In this document: piece by piece, positions 1-5,140 of the stretch | Numbering within the stretch: the stretch's first letter is position 1 | Layout: every line of letters begins with the position of its first letter | Assembly: GCA_018063485.1 (NCBI GenBank) | Contig: JAGPBG010000146.1 | Location: 1-6,092, forward strand | From: Cypionkella sp. | Lineage (GTDB): Bacteria; Pseudomonadota; Alphaproteobacteria; Rhodobacterales; Rhodobacteraceae | Direction of reading: 5' to 3' | DNA: 6,092 nt | Program-made: the position numbers and the translations under genes | Notes under the pieces: generated by a model | Database searches by the model: none | What the model was told of the DNA's origin: nothing | What the model saw: only the letters and a program-made list of their open reading frames with translations

Positions 1-9
1 CCAAGCCAT

Positions 10-33
10 GGGTCGTGCCTGGGGTCGTGCTTG
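10..33. repeat. Short tandem direct repeat, two 12-bp units
   Basis: GGGTCGTGCCTG at 10-21 is followed directly by GGGTCGTGCTTG at 22-33, so 11 of 12 bases are identical. It lies just downstream of the mbfA stop codon. Next to it CGTGC (26-30) can pair with GCACG (41-45), or alternatively TTGCG (31-35) with CGCAA (44-48). Neither hairpin is followed by a T-run on the mbfA-sense strand, so I do not call a terminator. It may be chance slippage or part of a feature beyond the left edge. Confidence 0.5.
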
Positions 34-55
34 CGCTTTTGCACGCAATTCGCGT

Positions 56-1033
56 TCAGCCGCCCCCGATCAACACCCCGGCGGCGAAGACCAAAGCCCC
101 ACCCAGCACCACCTGCAAGGCAGCGCGCAGAAAGGGCGTCTCCATAAAGCGGTTCTGAATCCAGGCAATCGCCCATAGTTCGATGAACACCACCACCATT
201 GCGATCGTTGTCGCCGTCCAGAAATCCGGAATCAGATAGGGCAGCGCGTGGCCAAGCCCGCCCAGCATCGTCATCACACCCGAGGCAACACCGCGTTTGT
301 AAGGGCTGCCACGGCCCGACAGAACGCCGTCATCATGGGCAGCCTCGGTGAAGCCCATCGAGATGCCAGCCCCCACCGACGCCGCCAGGCCCACCAGAAA
401 GGTGGTCCAGGTGTTTTGGGTGGCGAAGGCGGTTGCGAAAATCGGCGCGAGGGTGGACACCGAGCCATCCATCAACCCCGCCAGACCCGGCTGCACCCAA
501 GTCAGGATGAACTGCCGGCGCGCGTCACGATCCTCGCCCTCGCGGGCCTCACCGTCCAGGTGCTTTACCGCCAGACCCTCGGCACATTTCACATGCGCGG
601 CCTCTGCTGCGGCCAGATCGCCCAGAAGTTTGCGCGTCGCCGCATCGCTTGCCCGCGACGCGGCCTGCCGATAGAAGGCCTCGGCCTGCACCTCCATCCC
701 GCGCGCCTCATCCCGGATCCGCTCGAGTCCAAGATTCTCGGTCAGCCACACCGGACGGCGCGCATAATACCCTGCCACATGCTCGCGCCGGATCAAGGGA
801 ATCACCTCACCAAAGCGGGCCACATGCAAGGCAATCAGTCGCTTGCGGTGCTCGTCCTCTTCCACCGCCATCGCGTCAAACACCGCTGCCGAAGCCGGGT
901 AATCTGCGCGCAACCGCTGGGCATAGGTTCGGTAGATCGACGCGTCATCCTCTTCCGAGGAAATGGCCAGCGCCAGCACCTCTTGCTCGGTAAGATCATC
1001 AAATCGACGACGGCTGGAAATTCCGGGGATCAT
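56..1033 (-). CDS. mbfA: Membrane-bound ferritin MbfA-type protein (rubrerythrin/VIT1 fusion), iron exporter
   Basis: A 325-residue inner-membrane protein joining an N-terminal ferritin-like (rubrerythrin) domain, about residues 13-155, to a C-terminal VIT1/CCC1 transporter domain, about 175-325. Candidate diiron ligands are E27/E28 (SSEEDD), E58-E-D-E-H62, E114/E118 and E144-A-A-H147. The membrane half shows about five hydrophobic segments (roughly 182-205, 209-228, 248-268, 272-291, 302-323) and the conserved-looking stretch MGFTEAAHDDG near 226-236. In rhizobial relatives MbfA exports iron and protects against peroxide and iron stress; the same role is inferred here. The start chosen is the ATG at 1033, preceded by GGAG with a 7-nt gap (1041-1044). 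A TTG start at 1102 would add 23 atypical residues and run through the regulatory palindrome. It is transcribed divergently from the peptide-tetR unit, and an ICE-like palindrome sits just ahead of its ribosome-binding site. The length fits the family and nothing appears broken. Confidence 0.9.
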   Translation of the reverse strand: MIPGISSRRRFDDLTEQEVLALAISSEEDDASIYRTYAQRLRADYPASAAVFDAMAVEEDEHRKRLIALHVARFGEVIPLIRREHVAGYYARRPVWLTENLGLERIRDEARGMEVQAEAFYRQAASRASDAATRKLLGDLAAAEAAHVKCAEGLAVKHLDGEAREGEDRDARRQFILTWVQPGLAGLMDGSVSTLAPIFATAFATQNTWTTFLVGLAASVGAGISMGFTEAAHDDGVLSGRGSPYKRGVASGVMTMLGGLGHALPYLIPDFWTATTIAMVVVFIELWAIAWIQNRFMETPFLRAALQVVLGGALVFAAGVLIGGG

Positions 1034-1040
1034 TATGGGG

Positions 1041-1044
1041 CTCC
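1041..1044 (-). promoter_or_regulatory. Shine-Dalgarno of mbfA
   Basis: On the minus strand GGAG lies 7 nt before the ATG at 1033. It decides the start: it supports the 325-residue form over the longer TTG-initiated reading. Confidence 0.7.
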
Positions 1045-1046
1045 AG

Positions 1047-1063
1047 ATTGGAATGGTTCTAAT
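1047..1063 (-). promoter_or_regulatory. Iron control element (Irr box)-like palindrome upstream of mbfA
   Basis: The 17-bp site ATTGGAATGGTTCTAAT is an inverted repeat (ATTGGAA / TTCTAAT, 6 of 7 pairs around TGG). Against the ICE motif as I remember it, TTTAGAAYNRTTCTAAA, 13 of 16 informative positions agree, including the GAA and TTC cores. It ends 2 bp before the mbfA Shine-Dalgarno, so a bound repressor would block transcription start or early elongation. Irr control of mbfA is established in rhizobia; here it is inferred from the site. A possible -10 (TATTAG, minus strand, about 1060-1065) overlaps it. Confidence 0.6.
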
Positions 1064-1104
1064 ATCGTGAAGTCCGAGAACAAGGAAACCCCAAATGCGC
1101 AAAA

Positions 1105-1120
1105 TGAACCGATCAGTTCA
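1105..1120. promoter_or_regulatory. Palindromic operator O1 (probable TetR site)
   Basis: TGAACCGATCAGTTCA forms a 16-bp palindrome with 7 of 8 pairs matching. It differs from O2 (1163-1178) at only two central bases. The size, the symmetry and the position upstream of a TetR-family gene fit a TetR-type operator. It lies upstream of, or overlaps, the -35 of the rightward promoter candidates and about 40 bp upstream of the mbfA ICE-like site. Confidence 0.6.
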
Positions 1121-1156
1121 CTTTTCTGTTGCGACTCACCATAAAAGGCGTAAAAG
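1117..1156 (+). promoter_or_regulatory. Candidate sigma-70 promoter for the peptide-tetR unit
   Basis: Two overlapping options exist. One is TTGCGA (1129-1134), 16 bp, TAAAAG (1151-1156). The other is TTCACT (1117-1122), 17 bp, CATAAA (1140-1145). Each hexamer matches consensus at about 4 of 6 bases. Either would start transcription at about 1152-1165, between or inside the two operators, as expected for a repressed promoter. The choice between them is open. Confidence 0.35.
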
Positions 1157-1160
1157 CACT

Positions 1161-1180
1161 TTTGAACCGAGTAGTTCAAA
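1161..1180. promoter_or_regulatory. Palindromic operator O2 (probable TetR site)
   Basis: TTTGAACCGAGTAGTTCAAA has perfect 7-bp arms (TTTGAAC / GTTCAAA) around a 6-bp centre. Its 16-bp core matches O1 at 14 of 16 bases, with centres 58 bp apart. It ends 2 bp before the Shine-Dalgarno of the small secreted peptide, so occupancy would block transcription start or early elongation of the peptide and tetR. Confidence 0.65.
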
Positions 1181-1194
1181 TTAAGGATAGCAAA

Positions 1195-1374
1195 ATGAAA
1201 CGCTTGATCACCACGCTCTCGCTAACCCTGCTGCTTGCAGCCCCGGCTTCGGCCCTGACGATGGATATGAGCTTTGCCAACCTCAGCTATCCAAGCGGCA
1301 CAGATACAACCGCAAGCCAAGCCTGCACCAACCCCGGCGACCTTGCCGCATCGACCTGTGCCACGTCGCGCTGA
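1195..1374 (+). CDS. Small secreted/periplasmic peptide of unknown function
   Basis: A 59-residue protein whose function I do not recognise. It begins MKRLITTLSLTLLLAAPASA, a textbook Sec signal peptide: a basic n-region (K2, R3), a hydrophobic core, and an A-x-A motif giving probable cleavage after A20. The mature part would be only about 39 residues, rich in Ser, Thr and Ala, with two cysteines (C44 and C55, ten residues between) that could form a disulfide in the periplasm. There is no lipobox. The start is supported by AAGGA at 1183-1187, 7 nt before the ATG; an in-frame ATG at 1129 would read through operator O2 and spoil the signal peptide. It directly follows operator O2 and precedes the tetR gene by 58 bp in the same direction, so it is probably co-transcribed with tetR and repressed by it. 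A signal peptide with a good ribosome-binding site makes a chance ORF unlikely. Confidence 0.7.
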   Translation: MKRLITTLSLTLLLAAPASALTMDMSFANLSYPSGTDTTASQACTNPGDLAASTCATSR

Positions 1375-1398
1375 ACGCGGCCCGCTTGCCCAGATGCC

Positions 1399-1428
1399 CC
1401 CCCTGTGGTCTAGTGTGCCACAAGGGGG
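1399..1428 (+). promoter_or_regulatory. RNA hairpin masking the tetR ribosome-binding site
   Basis: CCCCCTGTGG (1399-1408) can pair with CCACA-A-GGGGG (1418-1428), giving ten pairs with one bulged A (1423) and a 9-nt loop. The 3' arm contains the G-run of the tetR Shine-Dalgarno (AAGGGGGAG, 1422-1430), 4 nt before the ATG at 1433. No T-run follows on either strand, so translational masking or an mRNA-processing/stability element fits better than an intrinsic terminator. Confidence 0.5.
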
Positions 1429-1432
1429 AGAT

Positions 1433-2056
1433 ATGGGCGCGAAACCACAGCTTATCGTGAAAGGTCGCAAATTCGATCAGGTGCTTGAGGGTGCCCGCAC
1501 CGTTTTTCTGCGCGATGGGTTCGAGCGCGCTTCGGTTGATGATATCGCCCGTGAATCCGGTGTGTCAAAGGCCACGCTCTACGCCTATTTCCCTGACAAG
1601 AAGCTGCTGTTTCTGGAAATCGCCTCGGGCGAATGCCGTCGTCAAGCCGATGAAGCCCTGTCGTTGATGGATCTTTCACAACCCATCGCCAATACCCTGC
1701 GTCTTGCCGCCGAAAAGATCATCGCTTTCATGCAAAGCGAATTCGGCCAGCGCATTTACCGGATTGCCGTGGCCGAAGCCGAGAGCTTTCCCGAACTGGC
1801 CCATGAGTTTTACCATTCCGGCCCGAAACTGGTGCAGGACCGGCTGTCGGAATGTCTTCAATGCGCCATCCAGAAGGGCGAGCTTGTGATTGACGACATT
1901 CCCCTCGCCGCCGCCCAGTTTGCCCAACTCTGCAAGGCCGATCTGCATGATCGCCTGATCTTCGGCACCCAGCCCTGCTGCACCCCACAAGACACCGCCC
2001 GCGTGATCGACGGCGCGGTGGCGATGTTCATGGCGCGCTATGGGGTGCGGGTTTGA
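1433..2056 (+). CDS. TetR/AcrR-family transcriptional regulator
   Basis: A 207-residue one-component DNA-binding regulator of usual TetR length. The N-terminal helix-turn-helix spans about residues 12-60, with the signature VDDIARESGVSKATLYAYF (35-53) followed by PDKKLLF. The C-terminal helical ligand-binding and dimerisation half (about 75-207) resembles AefR-like TetR C-terminal domains. The ligand cannot be inferred. It contains six cysteines (C68, C141, C144, C167, C182, C183), including a C-x-x-C and a C-C pair; I recall C167 as common in relatives, the others look less usual. The start chosen is the ATG at 1433, next to the purine-rich AAGGGGGAG; an open frame back to 1274 overlaps the peptide gene and adds a non-TetR-like Pro/Ala-rich stretch. 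It is probably autoregulated through O1 and O2 and co-transcribed with the upstream peptide gene. Its last 29 bp overlap the convergent NYN gene. Confidence 0.88.
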   Translation: MGAKPQLIVKGRKFDQVLEGARTVFLRDGFERASVDDIARESGVSKATLYAYFPDKKLLFLEIASGECRRQADEALSLMDLSQPIANTLRLAAEKIIAFMQSEFGQRIYRIAVAEAESFPELAHEFYHSGPKLVQDRLSECLQCAIQKGELVIDDIPLAAAQFAQLCKADLHDRLIFGTQPCCTPQDTARVIDGAVAMFMARYGVRV

Positions 2057-2726
2057 GAAAAATATATGGTTCTTTCTCGAGCGTGACATGTCCAAATCGC
2101 GCAGGATCTTTGGCTGCATAAGCCTTCCATGTTGCAACCCCTTCCGTGGTGATGCCCCGCCCAAAGGTTCGATGCATTTTGCTGTTCAGTTCAGTAACTT
2201 TCATGCCTCTCGGTCCAAGCGGCGCCAACATATCGCGCAACCAGGTATCAACTGATTTTGGTTTCTCGGTCAACTTGTGCACTGGAACATTCGGGGCAGG
2301 TTCTGCTGGCACGATCAACTCATGAAATACCGAACACGTTTCACGAAAAACGGCTTTGGTTTTTCCCTCGCCCATCCCCACCACCGACAGGCCCCGCTCG
2401 CGCAGATTAACCGCCAGATGAGTATAATCCCGATCCGAGGCCGCGATCACCAGAATATCCGCCTGTCCGCCCAGCATGAACCCCATTGCCTCTACAGACA
2501 GCAAAAGATCGGTCGCATTCTTCCCCACGCCGGAATGGATCAACCGAAACCCCGGCGCTTCGCTCCAAGATGGTATCTGCTTCACATCACCATAGACCCG
2601 CTTGATGATCAATTCACCGTGCGACAGGGCTTTGGTAATAATTCGCCCTGCAAAAACCGCCGGGACATTCTCGCCATCCACCAGCACGGCCACCCGCGGC
2701 TTGGACAAAATCCGTTCAGTTATCAT
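2028..2726 (-). CDS. NYN domain (PIN-like, LabA/DUF88-type) putative ribonuclease with C-terminal LOTUS-like region
   Basis: A 232-residue predicted cytoplasmic protein. The N-terminal NYN domain (about residues 10-138) opens with VAVLVDGENV and keeps the acidic residues expected of the PIN-like fold: D17, D73 (NATDLLL), and D98 and D100 in VIAASDRDY. Such domains are predicted metal-dependent RNases. The C-terminal stretch (about 157-226, SVDTWLRDML to YIFLKP) has the helix-plus-wing pattern of OST-HTH/LOTUS domains that often follow bacterial NYN domains and are thought to bind RNA; this part is less certain. Natural substrates are unknown. The start chosen is the ATG at 2726, with GGAG 6 nt upstream; a TTG at 2843 would add 39 residues lacking NYN character. 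It lies 141 bp downstream of folC on the same strand, so it may be read from the folC transcript or from its own unseen promoter. Its 3' end overlaps tetR in convergent orientation. Confidence 0.85.
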   Translation of the reverse strand: MITERILSKPRVAVLVDGENVPAVFAGRIITKALSHGELIIKRVYGDVKQIPSWSEAPGFRLIHSGVGKNATDLLLSVEAMGFMLGGQADILVIAASDRDYTHLAVNLRERGLSVVGMGEGKTKAVFRETCSVFHELIVPAEPAPNVPVHKLTEKPKSVDTWLRDMLAPLGPRGMKVTELNSKMHRTFGRGITTEGVATWKAYAAKDPARFGHVTLEKEPYIFLKPAPHSAP

Positions 2727-2782
2727 CTGAGGCTCCACGCTAACCTCAACATCCTGCCAAACCAATCGGGCAACAAAACGGC

Positions 2783-2833
2783 AGACCCGTTTGGCGTTAG
2801 GGTTTATCTTGAGCGAAACGCCCTCGCGGGTCT
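2783..2833 (-). repeat. Nested inverted repeats between folC and the NYN gene
   Basis: Outer arms AGACCCG (2783-2789) and CGGGTCT (2827-2833) enclose inner arms GGCGTT (2793-2798) and AACGCC (2817-2822). Together they give 13 pairs with a small internal loop and an 18-nt terminal loop. On the minus strand the 3' arm is followed after 4 nt by TTTTGTT. It could be a weak folC terminator or attenuator, or a 5' leader structure of the NYN mRNA. With no continuous T-run, I keep it as a repeat. Confidence 0.45.
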
Positions 2834-2867
2834 TTGCTTGCAACTGCGCTGACGGCAGGCAGCCCCC

Positions 2868-4136
2868 TCACCCGTTTTCGCGCAGCACCGAACCTGCAAG
2901 GTATAGCGAGCCGCAGATCAGCACCCGCGCTTGGGGCGATGTGGCGGCAATATCGGCCAGGGCTTCGGCCACTGAACCGGCTTCAACCGCTGCCATTCCC
3001 ACCGACCGCGCCGCCTCGGCGGTTACGGCGGCGGGCAGGGTATTGGCCTCGCCGGGGATGGAGACGGCATGAAGCTGCGCCACCTGCGCTGCAAGCGGGC
3101 GCATATAGCCGCGCACATCCTTGGTGTTCAGCATCCCGCAGATCAGATGCGTTTCGCGTGCAGGCATCCGTGCCAGCGTTGCCGCCACCGCCTCACCGCC
3201 CGCAGGATTATGCCCGCCATCAAGCCACAACTCGACGCTTGGGGCGCTTTCCACCAAAGGCCCGGTTTTCAACCGCTGCATCCGCGCTGGCCAATAAGCG
3301 CGGGTCACGGCAGCCTCGCAAGCCGCCTCACCTTTGCCCAAAGCCCGCAAGGCTGCAATTGCGGCCCCGGCGTTGAACATCTGAAACGGGCCGGGCAGAT
3401 TCGGCAAGGGCAGGTCCAAGAGCCCGTTTTCATCTTGATAGATCAGCCGCCCGCGCTCTTCAAACACGCTCCATTGCTGACCATAAGCCAGAACCGGCGC
3501 GCCCAGCCGCGCCGCCCGCGCCTCGATCACGGCAAGACCCTCCGGCTCTTGCGGGCCAACAATCACCGGCACACCGCGCTTGATGATCCCGGCCTTTTCG
3601 CCCGCGATCAGCGCAAGCGTATCCCCCAGATATTGCTGATGATCGAGTGAGACCGGGGTGATGATCGTCAGCGCCGGGCGTTCAATCACATTGGTCGCAT
3701 CAAGCCGCCCGCCCAAGCCTACCTCAAGCAAGGTATAATCAGCAGGCACCCGCGCAAAGGCGAGAAATGCCGCACAGGTGGTGATCTCGAAAAACGTGAT
3801 TTCATCCGGCCCATTGGCCAGAACACATTCATCCAGCAGCGCCGTCAGGGATGCTTCGGAAATCAATTCGCCCGCCAGCCTGATCCGCTCATGGAAGCGC
3901 GCAAGATGCGGCGAGGTATAGGCGTGGACCAGCGCCCCCTCTGCCTCAAGCCCTGCACGGATCATCGCCTGCGTGCTGCCCTTGCCATTGGTGCCCGCCA
4001 GATGGACCACGGGCGGCACTGAGCGCTCGGGGTGGCCCAAAGCCGCCAACAGCCGCTCGACCCGCTCCATCGTCAGATCAATGATCTTGGGGTGCAGCGT
4101 CATCATCCGTTGCAAAACGGCGTCGGAACCGCTCAC
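2868..4136 (-). CDS. folC: Bifunctional dihydrofolate synthase / folylpolyglutamate synthase
   Basis: A 422-residue cytoplasmic Mur-ligase-family enzyme that adds L-glutamate to dihydropteroate to make dihydrofolate, then extends the polyglutamate tail of folates, using ATP. The ATP-binding P-loop GTNGKGS is at residues 48-54, followed by TSPHL (74-78) and FHERIR (81-86). The central motif EVGLGGRLDATNV is at 138-150, DHQQYLG at 165-171 and AGEKAGI at 178-184. The C-terminal Mur-ligase domain has DGGHNP at 306-311. The length is typical. It starts at GTG 4136, sharing GTGA with the accD stop, which implies translational coupling; ATGs at codons 11 and 12 are possible alternatives, but the residues before them look like a normal FolC N-terminus. 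There is no sign of damage. Confidence 0.96.
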   Translation of the reverse strand: MSGSDAVLQRMMTLHPKIIDLTMERVERLLAALGHPERSVPPVVHLAGTNGKGSTQAMIRAGLEAEGALVHAYTSPHLARFHERIRLAGELISEASLTALLDECVLANGPDEITFFEITTCAAFLAFARVPADYTLLEVGLGGRLDATNVIERPALTIITPVSLDHQQYLGDTLALIAGEKAGIIKRGVPVIVGPQEPEGLAVIEARAARLGAPVLAYGQQWSVFEERGRLIYQDENGLLDLPLPNLPGPFQMFNAGAAIAALRALGKGEAACEAAVTRAYWPARMQRLKTGPLVESAPSVELWLDGGHNPAGGEAVAATLARMPARETHLICGMLNTKDVRGYMRPLAAQVAQLHAVSIPGEANTLPAAVTAEAARSVGMAAVEAGSVAEALADIAATSPQARVLICGSLYLAGSVLRENG

Positions 4137-5047
4137 TTTACTGCCACCTCGTTCACCGAGACCTCGCCCGGAGGCGGCAAGTCACCCTTCACCGCCGGGG
4201 TCAAACCCATCAGCATCCGCAAAATGGCGATCAACTCCTCGCGCAGGGCCTTCCTGTGCGTCACCCGGTCCAACATGCCGTGATCCAGCAGATATTCGGC
4301 GCGCTGGAAGCCTTCGGGCAGCTTTTCCCGGATGGTCTGCTCGATCACCCGCGCCCCGGCAAAGCCAATCACCGCATTGGGTTCGGCAATCTGCACATCG
4401 CCCAGCATCGCGTATGAGGCTGTGACCCCTCCCGTCGTTGGATGCGTCAGCACCACGATATAGGGCAGGCGCGCCTCTTTCAGCAACTGCACGGCTACGG
4501 TCGTGCGCGGCATCTGCATCAAGGAGAGAATCCCCTCCTGCATCCGCGCGCCACCTGCCGCCGAAAACAACACCAGCGGGCGTTTCAGTTTCACCGCCCG
4601 CTCGGCGGCGGCAAGGATGGCAGAGCCGACATAGACCCCCATCGACCCGGCCATGAAGCTGAAATCCTGCGCCGCTGCCACAATCGGCGTGCGGCCCACT
4701 TCGCCCTCGGCCACCAACATCGCCTCACGCTCACCGGTGGCCTTTTGCGCTGCCTTCAACCGATCAGGATATTTCTTTTGATCGCGGAAATGCAACGGAT
4801 CTGCCACCGGATCCGGCACTTTCACCTCGATGAAGATGCCCGCATCAAACAGCGCATTGAAACGGTCGCGCGGGCTGATCGCCATGTGATGATCGCAAGA
4901 GGTGCAGACGTTCAGATTGTCGGCCAGCTCGCGGTGAAACAGCATGGTTCCACATTCCGGGCACTTGGTCCAAAGATTCTCGGGCACTTCCCGGCGCGAA
5001 AAAAGCGAGTTGATCGTCGGGCGCACATAGTTGGTAATCCAGTTCAT
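4133..5047 (-). CDS. accD: Acetyl-CoA carboxylase carboxyltransferase subunit beta
   Basis: A 304-residue beta subunit of the acetyl-CoA carboxylase carboxyltransferase. With AccA it moves the carboxyl group from biotin carrier protein to acetyl-CoA, forming malonyl-CoA for fatty-acid synthesis. The start MNWITNYVRP is typical. A four-cysteine zinc ribbon follows (C29, C32, C48, C51; KCPEC and VCTSC). The crotonase-like core shows FSAAGGARMQEG (161-172) and HPTTGGVTASYAMLGDV (202-218), the glycine-rich segments that line the acyl-CoA and biotin sites. I chose the ATG at 5047 because AGGA lies 6 nt upstream (5054-5057); a TTG at 5107 would add 20 unrelated residues. The stop overlaps the folC start in GTGA. 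AccD-FolC adjacency is common in alphaproteobacteria, often next to trp genes, but here the gene upstream is mtaB. Confidence 0.97.
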   Translation of the reverse strand: MNWITNYVRPTINSLFSRREVPENLWTKCPECGTMLFHRELADNLNVCTSCDHHMAISPRDRFNALFDAGIFIEVKVPDPVADPLHFRDQKKYPDRLKAAQKATGEREAMLVAEGEVGRTPIVAAAQDFSFMAGSMGVYVGSAILAAAERAVKLKRPLVLFSAAGGARMQEGILSLMQMPRTTVAVQLLKEARLPYIVVLTHPTTGGVTASYAMLGDVQIAEPNAVIGFAGARVIEQTIREKLPEGFQRAEYLLDHGMLDRVTHRKALREELIAILRMLMGLTPAVKGDLPPPGEVSVNEVAVK

Positions 5048-5110
5048 CGCCTGTCCTGCGCTGTCTGCGGTTGGCAGTGAAATAAGCCGCAGGGGCGGGA
5101 AATGCAATCA

Positions 5111-5140
5111 CTGGCGCAACGGGGCCGTTGATCAGGCCAG
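5111..5140. repeat. Stem-loop-forming inverted repeat at the mtaB 3' end
   Basis: CTGGC (5111-5115) pairs with GCCAG (5136-5140), and inside it CAACGG (5117-5122) pairs with CCGTTG (5125-5130), separated by unpaired bases. It overlaps the mtaB stop codon at 5132-5134. On the minus strand no T-run follows, so it may stabilise the mtaB 3' end or separate mtaB from accD, but is not a clear intrinsic terminator. Confidence 0.35.

Noticed and set aside
1034..1102. N-terminal extension of MbfA from a TTG at 1102
   Set aside because: The family start fits the ATG at 1033 with GGAG upstream; the extension crosses the ICE-like palindrome and lacks family similarity.
248..1144. Long open frame on the plus strand (298 codons)
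   Set aside because: It is antisense to mbfA, with His/Arg/Gln-rich low-complexity content and no recognisable domain; a GC-rich shadow frame.
1274..1432. N-terminal extension of the TetR regulator
   Set aside because: It overlaps the peptide gene and is Pro/Ala/Arg-rich; the ATG at 1433 follows a strong purine-rich site and begins a normal TetR N-terminus.
2054..2078. Possible hairpin GAGAAA/TTTCTC just after the tetR stop as a terminator
   Set aside because: Only six weak pairs with a 12-nt loop and no T-run; it also lies inside the NYN coding region.
1676..2164. 162-codon minus-strand frame antisense to tetR
   Set aside because: No domain features, and it overlaps both tetR and the NYN gene end; a shadow frame.
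2727..2843. N-terminal extension of the NYN protein from a TTG at 2843
   Set aside because: The domain begins after the ATG at 2726, which has its own GGAG; the extension covers the inverted repeats and shows no NYN character.
4442..5080. 212-codon plus-strand frame opposite accD
   Set aside because: It is antisense to a clear accD and His/Arg-rich, without a domain.
5048..5131. Promoter for accD in the mtaB-accD gap
   Set aside because: On the minus strand TTGCAT followed 16 bp later by TTATTT is too far from consensus at the -10 to call; a promoter may exist but I cannot support one.
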